From PCC-6802 sp943367755 (GTDB lineage: Bacteria; Cyanobacteriota; Cyanobacteriia; Pseudanabaenales; Pseudanabaenaceae): DNA of 64,000 bases. A model generated the notes under the pieces. The model saw only the letters and a list, made by a program, of their open reading frames with translations, was not told where the DNA came from and made no database searches. The translations under genes and the position numbers were made by a program. The stretch spans positions 1-64,000 of the forward strand of contig CALRKB020000005.1 of the NCBI GenBank assembly GCA_943367755.1. The letters run 5' to 3'. This document shows, piece after piece, positions 14,947 through 22,743 of this stretch (its first letter is position 1; each line of letters begins with the position of its first letter).

Positions 14947-16902
14947 ATGAGCTACTGCCTTAACCCCAGTTGCCATACGCGTCAAAATTCTGCTCAAGCC
15001 AGATTTTGTCAAGCCTGCGGTGCCAAGTTACTATTAGGCGATCGCTATCGTGCGGTGCGATTAATCGCTCAAGGTGGTTTTGGCAGGACTTTCCTAGGTA
15101 TCGATCAGTACAAGCCTTCGCAACCTAAGTGTGCGATCAAGCAGTTTGCACCCCAAGGTCAGGGCAACCTGGAAAAAGCTGCTGAGTTATTTAAACAAGA
15201 AGCGATGCGGCTGGAAGAGCTGGGCAAGCACGATCGCATTCCTGAACTACTGGCATACTGCGAGCAGGAGGGGCAGCAGTATCTGATGCAAGAATTTATC
15301 GATGGGCACGATTTAGGTGCCGAGATCGCCCAGCAAGGTACTTTCGATCGGGCTAAGGTGGAGCATCTCTTGGGCAATTTGTTGCCAGTATTACAGTTCA
15401 TCCATGCTGGTGGGGTGATTCATCGCGATATCAAGCCTGAAAATATTATTCGCCGTCATTGCGATGGTCAGCTAGTGCTGGTTGATTTTGGCGCAGCGAA
15501 GTATGCCACCAGTACCGCCCTGCTGAGGACAGGTACGAGTATTGGCAGCGCCGAATACATTGCCCCCGAACAAGCAAGGGGAAAAGCCGTATTTGCCAGC
15601 GATCTATACAGTTTGGGTGTCACCTGTATTTATTTACTGACTGGCGTTTCACCCTTTGAGCTAATTGATGGTAACAATGCCTGGATTTGGCGATCGCATC
15701 TTAAAGGTAAAGAGATCCCGCATAGTTTGGGTAGAACCATAGACCGACTGATTGCCCATGCCGTAAATCACCGCTACCAATCTGTCGATCGGGTTTTAGC
15801 CGATCTCAAGCCTACATCGGCCACACCTCGACACAAAACATGTCAACCGCTTCCGGCGATCGCTACAATTTCCACCGCTCAATCACCTATGAGCAATGGC
15901 AATCACGGCAACAATCACAATAACCATTATCATCAAAATTCCCCGCAAAATTCTAAAAATCATGCTGAACTAGCAGCGCTGCGACGTTCCCTCAGCCAAC
16001 AGACATCCCAACAGATACCCCAACAATCAACAAATGCATCTGAGATCGCTGTCATAGGAAGAGCAAGGGTGCAAGTATTAGCTAATCAGGTAAAGAAGAA
16101 GCCAACTACTGCGATTTCCCCTCCATCTCCGCTCGCAAGATCGTCTCAATCCATCACCGAAAATTTAGCTAATGGCGTTGTGCTGGAAATGCTCCATATC
16201 CCAAGAGGTACATTTCTCATGGGTGCATCACCACAAGAGCGGAGGCGATCTGACTTTGGTGCAGACCAGCATCCTGTCTCAATTCTGCCCTTCTACATGG
16301 GCAAATTCCCCATCACGCAAGCGCAATGGATGGCAGTGTCGATGTTACCGCAAATTCATCGCACCCTCGATCTCGATCCTTCCTACTTTAAAGGCAGCAA
16401 TCGACCTGTAGAATGCGTCTCTTGGTATGATGCGGTGGAATTTTGCGATCGCCTCTCTCGTAAAACCGGACGATGCTATCAACTACCCAGCGAAGCGCAG
16501 TGGGAATATGCTTGTCGCGCTGGCACAGATACTCCCTTCTATTTTGGTGAGGGACTCAGCTCCGATCTCGCTAACTATGATGGCACCTACACCGATGGGA
16601 CAAAGGGAGGCTACTATCGACCTCAAACAACCGAAGTGGGGGTATTTCCCGCCAATGCCTTTGGCCTATACGATATGCATGGAAATGTATGGGAATGGTG
16701 CGCCGATGTCTGGCATGACAGTTACAATGGCGCACCGGATGATGGGCGTATTTGGGAAGAAAGTGGGAACGAGCAATATCGCTTATCGAGGGGATGCTCC
16801 TGGCGCAATCATCAATACAACTGCCGCTCCGCCTTTCGCAATCGCCTGCAACCTGATCGCAAGGATAGTAATTTTGGTTTCCGCGTCGTAATTTGTAACT
16901 GA
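14947..16902 (+). CDS. Ser/Thr protein kinase fused to a formylglycine-generating-enzyme-like domain
   Basis: 651 residues from ATG 14947 (a TTG two codons earlier is less likely; family members start 'MSYCLNP'). An N-terminal zinc ribbon ('CLNPSCHTR' and 'FCQACGAKL') precedes a Hanks kinase (~31-300) with Gly loop 'AQGGFGRTF', Lys in 'CAIKQF', 'HRDIKPENII', 'DFGAAK' and 'APEQARG'. A His/Asn/Gln-rich linker (~300-400) leads to an FGE/sulfatase-modifying domain: 'IPRGTFLMGASPQE', 'RPVECVSWYDAVEFCDRL', 'LPSEAQWEYACRAG', 'GNVWEWCADVW' and 'FGFRV'. The kinase domain should be active. In kinase fusions the FGE module may modify or bind ligands; I cannot assign its chemistry. Confidence 0.92.
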   Translation: MSYCLNPSCHTRQNSAQARFCQACGAKLLLGDRYRAVRLIAQGGFGRTFLGIDQYKPSQPKCAIKQFAPQGQGNLEKAAELFKQEAMRLEELGKHDRIPELLAYCEQEGQQYLMQEFIDGHDLGAEIAQQGTFDRAKVEHLLGNLLPVLQFIHAGGVIHRDIKPENIIRRHCDGQLVLVDFGAAKYATSTALLRTGTSIGSAEYIAPEQARGKAVFASDLYSLGVTCIYLLTGVSPFELIDGNNAWIWRSHLKGKEIPHSLGRTIDRLIAHAVNHRYQSVDRVLADLKPTSATPRHKTCQPLPAIATISTAQSPMSNGNHGNNHNNHYHQNSPQNSKNHAELAALRRSLSQQTSQQIPQQSTNASEIAVIGRARVQVLANQVKKKPTTAISPPSPLARSSQSITENLANGVVLEMLHIPRGTFLMGASPQERRRSDFGADQHPVSILPFYMGKFPITQAQWMAVSMLPQIHRTLDLDPSYFKGSNRPVECVSWYDAVEFCDRLSRKTGRCYQLPSEAQWEYACRAGTDTPFYFGEGLSSDLANYDGTYTDGTKGGYYRPQTTEVGVFPANAFGLYDMHGNVWEWCADVWHDSYNGAPDDGRIWEESGNEQYRLSRGCSWRNHQYNCRSAFRNRLQPDRKDSNFGFRVVICN

Positions 16903-16905
16903 ATC

Positions 16906-17673
16906 CTAGGGTTCCATGGCAAAGGTAATGGAGACAACGGCGGTAATGTCCTTATCAACCGAAGAGGTATTGTAAATACCAGAATCGCTCACTTCGGTGG
17001 AATTGCGTGATGTGATTTGAAATACTCCCGTTTCGGCTCTGCGCACTACACCAATATGCCCTCCGGCATTTTGGGCGATCGCCTCAGCTCTAGATTTCGC
17101 ATCCTTTGTTGCCTCCCCAATCATTTCGACGCGCAGTTGGCTGAGTTGGGTATAAAGGTATTCGGGTGGTTGCGACTCAAACGGGATACCTTCATTAATT
17201 AGCTCAGTGCTAGAGCGAGCAATTGTGGAGATCGCATCAACATCATTGGAGCGGATTTCAAAGCGCTGTGTCAGCCGATATGCTTGGGTTTTACCCGTTT
17301 GGGTACCATTAGATGTAACTTCTGGAATCGATTGCGTTTCAATCGCCGTCAGCGCGATCGCATTTTCAGGTACATTCTTTTCTTTTAAATAAGCCTGTAC
17401 CCGTTCGGTATGGCGTTTAATTTCCTGGTACGCCTGCGGTAAGGTGGGCTGCTGGCCAGATACTGAACTACGCCAGATGATGTAATCAGAGCGAATTGGC
17501 TTTTTGGCAGAGCCAGTCACGGTCAAAACGTCATTACCACGGTTGAGAGTGCGAATAGCCGAGCTACCCAGCCAAGCCCCAACAACTAAAGCCAGGGAGA
17601 GTGAAAGTAGCCCACTAAATAATTGGGGAAAGCGATCGATCACAAAATTTGGTCTAACAGAAGGAGATTCCAC
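16906..17673 (-). CDS. SIMPL-domain (DUF541) exported protein
   Basis: 255 residues. One N-terminal hydrophobic segment ('LLSLSLALVVGAWLG') acts as signal or anchor. The remainder matches the SIMPL pattern: 'LTVTGSAKKPIRSDYIIW', 'VQAYLKEKNVPENAI', 'YRLTQRFEIRSNDVDAI', 'AIAQNAGGHIGVVRRA'. Homologues are periplasmic or membrane proteins of poorly known role (related to mouse SIMPL and E. coli YggE, linked to oxidative stress). It converges on the kinase-FGE gene with only 3 bp between stop codons. Confidence 0.82.
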   Translation of the reverse strand: MESPSVRPNFVIDRFPQLFSGLLSLSLALVVGAWLGSSAIRTLNRGNDVLTVTGSAKKPIRSDYIIWRSSVSGQQPTLPQAYQEIKRHTERVQAYLKEKNVPENAIALTAIETQSIPEVTSNGTQTGKTQAYRLTQRFEIRSNDVDAISTIARSSTELINEGIPFESQPPEYLYTQLSQLRVEMIGEATKDAKSRAEAIAQNAGGHIGVVRRAETGVFQITSRNSTEVSDSGIYNTSSVDKDITAVVSITFAMEP

Positions 17674-17997
17674 AGGTTAACCTAAAATTAGCAGAATTCG
17701 TTTAACTCCTATGATAGTCACTAATTTGGGAAAGTTCCACAGATGCACGCGATCGAATTATCTCTTAATAAATAGCTATTTAACAATATGTGCAGGGCAG
17801 CATTTGAATGCTGATTATTACCCCCTATTTACCAATAAGTTTACCGACCGAGCTTTCAAATTGTGGCAATGGCTAGGTCACCCTCGCTTGCCACTTTGGC
17901 TCTACCCATGCCGTCAAAATATCCTCATTGATTCAGAAAACTATACTAGCTCTGAGCTTCAGCCTTACATTGTAACCAGTTGCGGATGACTTGTGCC
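17674..17997. other. Divergent promoter region with a 16-nt palindrome
   Basis: This 324-bp gap separates the divergent SIMPL and isopropylmalate-synthase-like genes. CAGCATTTGAATGCTG (17798-17813) is an inverted repeat with a 2-nt centre followed by AT-rich sequence; it may be an operator or a short hairpin. A frame through 17711-17989 has no RBS or recognisable sequence and is not called. Confidence 0.35.
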
Positions 17998-18834
17998 ATG
18001 AATAACCCACCATGCCAAAATAAAGTGATTATTTTTGACACCACCATGCGCGATGGAGAATTGATGCCTGGTGTCAAGATGAATACTCACAAAAAAATCC
18101 AGATTGCCCAACTATTAGATGAAATGGGAGTAGATATCATCGAGGTGGGATATCCAGGTAATTTCGCTAAAGATTTCGATGAAATTGTTAGCGTTTCCCA
18201 AGTAATTCAAAGGTCTACGATCTGTGGACTAGCAGGTTCCAAATCAGACGAGATCGTCCGCATTGGCGATGCGTTGAAATTGACTAAACAAGCCCGAATC
18301 CACATCTATACTCCTGTGAATATTAAAGATCGATCACTGCTTAGCAAAGAGAAAGTGTGGGAATCTATCCGACAAACCATATCTCTGGCTAGAGAGTACT
18401 GTGATGATGTGGAATGGACTCCTTTTGATGCCCCCCGTAGCGAACTAGATTTCTTGTGTAAATCGATAGAGGTGGCGATCGCAAGTGGTGCAGCTACTGT
18501 CAATATTCCAGATACGATGGGGATGGAATCACCTGAGAGTTTTTCTAGTCTGCTGCAAACGATCTTTAACTGCGTCCCAAATATCGATCGCGCCATTGTT
18601 TCAGTACATTGTCATGATGACTTGGGAATGGCAGTAGATAATTCAATCGCTGCTTTGGGCTGTGGTGCCAGGCAAATCGAGTGTTCGATTAATGGTCTGG
18701 GAGCTAGAAAAGGCAATGCAGATTTAGCAAAAATCGTAGCAGCTATTCACAATTACCCACAATATCAGGTGGCGATCGATCCCACTGCGATCGATACAGT
18801 CTCGGAACTGGTTGCCAAAATCACGGGTAGGTAG
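17998..18834 (+). CDS. Isopropylmalate/homocitrate synthase-like (HMGL-like) enzyme, catalytic domain only
   Basis: 278 residues from ATG 17998. It is a DRE-TIM metallolyase barrel: 'DTTMRDGEL' (metal Asp and catalytic Arg-Asp), 'GVDIIEVGYP', 'WTPFDAPRSELDFL', 'VNIPDTMG', the metal ligands in 'VHCHDDLGMAV', and 'INGLGARKGNADL' where LeuA has GxGERAGN. It stops at 'VAKITGR', exactly where LeuA would enter its dimerisation and allosteric region, so it lacks the regulatory half. It could make an alkylmalate-type intermediate without feedback control, as in some natural-product pathways, or be a truncated leuA paralogue. Neighbours give no pathway. Confidence 0.75.
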   Translation: MNNPPCQNKVIIFDTTMRDGELMPGVKMNTHKKIQIAQLLDEMGVDIIEVGYPGNFAKDFDEIVSVSQVIQRSTICGLAGSKSDEIVRIGDALKLTKQARIHIYTPVNIKDRSLLSKEKVWESIRQTISLAREYCDDVEWTPFDAPRSELDFLCKSIEVAIASGAATVNIPDTMGMESPESFSSLLQTIFNCVPNIDRAIVSVHCHDDLGMAVDNSIAALGCGARQIECSINGLGARKGNADLAKIVAAIHNYPQYQVAIDPTAIDTVSELVAKITGR

Positions 18835-18868
18835 CGATTTTCATATCAAAGAAGTACCCTCTCCTGCT

Positions 18869-19054
18869 ATGCAGGCAAACACTCAGATCTCCCCTTGTCC
18901 TGTACTCAAATCAAACCCGCTATTGTATTTTGGTAGTGTTCGTGAAGTAATGCTCCCCGTTGCTGGTAGCGATCCGCAAGTAGTGATAGGGGGACACTCT
19001 TGCTATTCAATGATTACAGAGATTGGGATTATTTTTCCAGATCTCAATTTTTAA
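18869..19054 (+). CDS. Possible small ORF of unknown function
   Basis: A 61-residue frame from ATG 18869 in the gap behind the isopropylmalate-synthase-like gene. It reads plausibly ('LLYFGSVREVMLPVAGSD', 'QVVIGGHSCYSMITEIGI') but has no clear RBS and no family I recognise. It could be a gene fragment. The remainder of 18835-19210 shows nothing. Confidence 0.25.
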   Translation: MQANTQISPCPVLKSNPLLYFGSVREVMLPVAGSDPQVVIGGHSCYSMITEIGIIFPDLNF

Positions 19055-19210
19055 GCGTGATTTAGGATCTACATCTGCTGGATACTGCAAAGGGTAAGAG
19101 CTTCCCTATTCTGAACTTCCCAGAAAATTGCGGCTTGAGCTTAATGAAAATTATCACTGTCCAGTGTGTAAATCCCGTAAACTGTGTCAACACTGGAACT
19201 ATTGAACGCG

Positions 19211-21322
19211 ATGATTATCTCAATAGGTAACGATGTTCTACAAGGAACCGATGGACCTGATGCCATTGACGGACTCAGCGGCGATGACTCCATTTCTGGC
19301 TTGGGGGGCAATGATACTCTTTTTGGCAACTTAGGCAATGATAATCTCTTAGGCAATTTAGGAAACGATATCCTCAATGGAGGAGAAGGGGACGACCAAC
19401 TCTGGGGGGGGAAAGACAATGATACCCTCGTCGGTGGCGGTGGGGCAGACACCCTTTTTGGTGGTATCGGTAAAGATACCTTTGCCTTCAATACCTTCAA
19501 TGAATCTTTGCTGGCTAAGTTTGATGTAATTAAGGACTACAGTGGCGATCTCCTGAAAGCCCCGGCAGGGATAGGGAAGACTACTTTAACCCGCTCAGTA
19601 GGTACGGCAGCTAATTTGTCAGAGTCAGCCATCCAAACAATCTTGACGGCAGGAACTTTTGGAGCCAACCAAGCCCAAGCCTTTACTGTTAGTGGAGTAA
19701 GTGGTACTTTCACCGCTCTCAATGACAGCAGGGCCGGCTTCCAAGCGGACAGCGATGCCATTATCCACCTCGAAGGCTATAGCATTACGAATGGCACTCC
19801 CATCGAGATTGTTCCCCCCACCTCCGATCCTAGCGGCAGTGATGGTGTCGCCTACAAGGCAGGAGCCGCCGATGTTGACATCACTCCGGTCGATTGGGCG
19901 CAGCGTAGATACTGGCTAGCAGGATTCGATCCTGATCGCCTCGCAACCAGCGTCCACGATCCCTTGTACGCCCGTACTCTCGTCGTAGACGACGGCATAA
20001 AACCCATGGCCATTGTTACTTTGGATCTGTTGGGGATGGTATCCAATGATATCCAAATCATCCAAGATGCGATCGCTGCTAAGGTACCTGAGTTGGGCGG
20101 TCGAATTTTAGTCCACACTACCCACAACCACGAGGCTCCAGACACGGTAGGGCTATGGGGCGGTAGTGGTTTTCTCCCCTTTCTCAATCCCCGTCCCCTT
20201 GACTACATTCAAGCGATCGGAACAAAGGTGGCTGACGCAGTGGAGCGTTCCTGGAACAGCCGTGAGACTGTTAGTCTGAAGGTTGCTAATATCGATGACT
20301 CCATCCTCAAAGACCTGGTAATTGATGATCGCCCTCCACATGTTGCCGATCCCTTTGCCCACTTACTCCTATTTGCCACCAAAGATCGAGTTTTGGGGAC
20401 GTTAATCAATTGGGCCAGCCACCCCGAAGTTTTAGGCGATCTAAATCATGCAATTACGGCTGACTTTGTCAAGTGGGTCGTTGATGAAACAGAAGCCCAA
20501 TTGGGGGGGACTGCTCTCTTTGTCAACGGAGCGATCGGAGGGCTTTTAACAAGTTCCAATCCCAATATCCTGCCAGAGCTACCGAATGCGTCTTTTCAAA
20601 AAGCCGAAGTCATTGGTCGAGAAGTCGCCCGTCGTTTGCTGCAAAGGGTGATGAATCCGGAGGTAACAGATCGGGTGGAAACTTTGACAACCGTTTCTCC
20701 TATTTCTTATTCGCAGCGAGATTTTTACTTGCCAGTTGAGAATCCCCTATTTTTAACAGCCAAAGCAATTAACCGTCTTCCCACCACAGCGTACCGTCAG
20801 AATGAGATTCCTGTGCAGGAGCGCTGGCGTTCCTCTTCAGATTTGTTGACATCGTACATCAAGACAGAATCTAACTTTATTACCTTGGGGTCAATTTCAA
20901 TTCTGACGATGGGAGGAGAGTTATATCCAGAGTTGCTTGTGGGGGGGATCGATCCCAGTATCGGCAGTCCACCTAACAATCAGTCTGCTTTAGAGGTTCC
21001 CTTAGCACTCAATCCCATCTGGAATGATTCTCCCTACAAGTTTTTCTTCGGACTGACGAATGATTTCCTCGGTTATGTTATTCCTCAATCTGAATGGGAT
21101 GGATTTGATGGCTACTATGGCGAAGAGGTTGCCACCTCTGCTGATGGCGGTTCTATTCTCTCGTACAATCTTCACCTGCTGATGTTGGGCTATGCAACGG
21201 GCACATATCCCGATTCTCTCCCAGCATTTCTGGCAGAACCAAATCGCCAGGTTCAGCCTACTAGTTTTGGCAACATTTTGGATTTAACCGGACTCCAAGC
21301 ACTAGTGTCGCAGGCATTTTAA
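19211..21322 (+). CDS. RTX protein fused to a neutral ceramidase-like domain
   Basis: 703 residues from ATG 19211 (start 'MIISIGNDVLQG' parallels the other RTX gene); a GTG at 19184 is possible. Residues ~5-90 are RTX nonapeptides ('GNLGNDNLLGN', 'GGGGADTLFGG'). A ~110-residue segment ending 'FQADSDAIIHLEGYSI' resembles the bluetail surface-protein domain. Residues ~210-700 match the N-terminal catalytic domain of neutral/alkaline ceramidases: 'AADVDITPVDWA', 'MAIVTLDLLGM', and the His-rich zinc site 'HTTHNHEAPDTVGLWG', later 'NWASHPEVLGD'. The predicted reaction is hydrolysis of an N-acyl or related amide substrate outside the cell; the true substrate in a cyanobacterium is unknown. No signal peptide is seen. 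Confidence 0.85.
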   Translation: MIISIGNDVLQGTDGPDAIDGLSGDDSISGLGGNDTLFGNLGNDNLLGNLGNDILNGGEGDDQLWGGKDNDTLVGGGGADTLFGGIGKDTFAFNTFNESLLAKFDVIKDYSGDLLKAPAGIGKTTLTRSVGTAANLSESAIQTILTAGTFGANQAQAFTVSGVSGTFTALNDSRAGFQADSDAIIHLEGYSITNGTPIEIVPPTSDPSGSDGVAYKAGAADVDITPVDWAQRRYWLAGFDPDRLATSVHDPLYARTLVVDDGIKPMAIVTLDLLGMVSNDIQIIQDAIAAKVPELGGRILVHTTHNHEAPDTVGLWGGSGFLPFLNPRPLDYIQAIGTKVADAVERSWNSRETVSLKVANIDDSILKDLVIDDRPPHVADPFAHLLLFATKDRVLGTLINWASHPEVLGDLNHAITADFVKWVVDETEAQLGGTALFVNGAIGGLLTSSNPNILPELPNASFQKAEVIGREVARRLLQRVMNPEVTDRVETLTTVSPISYSQRDFYLPVENPLFLTAKAINRLPTTAYRQNEIPVQERWRSSSDLLTSYIKTESNFITLGSISILTMGGELYPELLVGGIDPSIGSPPNNQSALEVPLALNPIWNDSPYKFFFGLTNDFLGYVIPQSEWDGFDGYYGEEVATSADGGSILSYNLHLLMLGYATGTYPDSLPAFLAEPNRQVQPTSFGNILDLTGLQALVSQAF

Positions 21323-21329
21323 ATCTCTG

Positions 21330-21497
21330 AAGTGTATCTAGAACAGGCGGATGAGTATCCATTGTTTTTAATTGTTCGATCGCGCATTTGGGATGCCCAG
21401 GCAAGTGCATATCCTCAGCAATAAAGGTCTGGCCAAAGCCACCATGTCCCAGTTCTGAAGAAATTTTGAAACGGCTTACAAGAGTTTTTCCCAGCAT
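21330..21497 (-). pseudogene. 5' fragment of a Ser/Thr kinase gene
   Basis: The minus strand from 21497 reads 'MLGKTLVSRFKISSELGHGG' then 'FGQTFIAEDMHLPGHP', the Gly-loop start of the cyanobacterial kinase family. The lysine position reads 'CAIEQL' where active members have K in place of E. The similarity ends near 'LDTLQRF', after ~55 codons, where the frame runs into the end of the ceramidase gene. No remaining kinase follows, so this is a truncated relic. Confidence 0.7.
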
Positions 21498-21701
21498 TAT
21501 TTTTGTACAATCTAGAAACCCATTTTGAGGCCAAATAATAAAATTTTGTCACTCACGTTCTGCAAGTAATTATTCCCACATAATAAAAGTACCACGCTGT
21601 ATAAAAACATTACCATCCCCTGTTAGTTACGCTCTGAACCAGCTATTTAAGAAGCACCATCTAGATTGCTAAAATATCCAAGCAACAACAAGTGAAATAA
21701 C

Positions 21702-21992
21702 ATGGACACACTCACCAAAATTCAAACCATTTTGCAAGACCAGATTGGGGCTGAGTATGTAGAAATTGAAGATGAAAGCCACATCCACCAGCATCATCAG
21801 GGCAGAATGAATGCTCCAGCAGGCAGCGGTCATTACAATTTGGTCGTTGTCTCACCTCAGTTTGCAGGTAAAACTATGATGCAGCAACATCGTCTCGTCT
21901 ACGACGCACTAGCTGCAGAAATGCAAACTACTATTCACGCGCTCTCGATCAAGGCCTACACCCCTTCCCAATGGGCAGAGGTCAGCGCATAG
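21702..21992 (+). CDS. BolA-family protein
   Basis: 96 residues, typical BolA length. Visible: 'VEIEDESHIHQHH' (conserved His-rich loop), 'GSGHYNLVVVSPQFAGKTMM', and 'QQHRLVYDALAAEM' with 'IHALSIKAYTPSQW', the helix-turn of the family. BolA proteins pair with monothiol glutaredoxins in Fe-S cluster handling. A ~200-bp AT-rich region upstream probably holds its own promoter. No grxD is nearby. Confidence 0.88.
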   Translation: MDTLTKIQTILQDQIGAEYVEIEDESHIHQHHQGRMNAPAGSGHYNLVVVSPQFAGKTMMQQHRLVYDALAAEMQTTIHALSIKAYTPSQWAEVSA

Positions 21993-22015
21993 AGTCTTAG
22001 CACAGGTATTCGATT

Positions 22016-22657
22016 CTACTGTTGGAATTGGGCTAATAGCCAGGCGCTAACCTGACCATGATTGGACTGGCGCGATCGCTGTAATACTTCATTTAGCAGG
22101 GAAATTGTTAGCCCTGGCAAAACATTGGACACAGTAATGCGATGACTACCACCTTCAGTAATGGCAAATGCCGTAATTTGGGCATTTTGCACATTGACAA
22201 CCCAATATTCATCAATGCCTAAATCCTCGTACAGTAAGCGTTTTTCACCCATATCATCAGATAGAGATGTATTGGCGATCTCGATCACTAAATTTGGCGC
22301 AGGATAGAGATCTAGATCGATAATTCCAGTACCCCAAGGGATAGCGCCAGCATTTGCCCCAATGTAGTAGGATACATCGGGTTGACATTCGCGAATACCA
22401 GTTTTGCGGTAGGTACAGTTGTCTTTGCCATTGAGATCGATACCCCTGATCCCAGCAAACAAATGAATGGCAAGAATAATCACCGTATGGTCGCTAGCGT
22501 GGTCGTTACCAATTGGTACCATTTCAATTCTTAATTTCCCATCATGGTAGTAGCTTTTTGCTTTTACGTAGTCAGGATCTTCAACGGCTTGAATGTATTC
22601 ATTCCAGGTGGCCGGAACCCATGTATCGGTTGGCAGTTTTATTGGTAATTGAGCCAT
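22016..22657 (-). CDS. Uma2-family putative endonuclease
   Basis: 213 residues of the Uma2/DUF820 family abundant in cyanobacteria, with a restriction-endonuclease-like fold. Visible: 'YYHDGKLRIEMVPIGNDHA', 'GIRECQPDVSYY' (PD motif), 'PNLVIEIANTSLSDD' (ExA-like catalytic element) and 'LYEDLGIDEYWVVN'. Molecular function is mostly unproven; members occur in many dispersed copies. It converges on bolA. A fragment resembling the Uma2 C-terminal coiled tail lies at 45091-45198. Confidence 0.85.
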   Translation of the reverse strand: MAQLPIKLPTDTWVPATWNEYIQAVEDPDYVKAKSYYHDGKLRIEMVPIGNDHASDHTVIILAIHLFAGIRGIDLNGKDNCTYRKTGIRECQPDVSYYIGANAGAIPWGTGIIDLDLYPAPNLVIEIANTSLSDDMGEKRLLYEDLGIDEYWVVNVQNAQITAFAITEGGSHRITVSNVLPGLTISLLNEVLQRSRQSNHGQVSAWLLAQFQQ

Positions 22658-22743
22658 ATACTTTGCCTTTGCGATCTTGTGTAGTCTCGCTTTCCACTAC
22701 TTGTAATGACTACTTTAACTCAAGCAATTAGAATATAACAATC

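Noticed and set aside
18812..18868. Frameshifted continuation of the isopropylmalate-synthase-like gene into the +2 frame
   Set aside because: The downstream frame shows none of the LeuA sequence expected after the barrel, so a simple frameshift is not supported.
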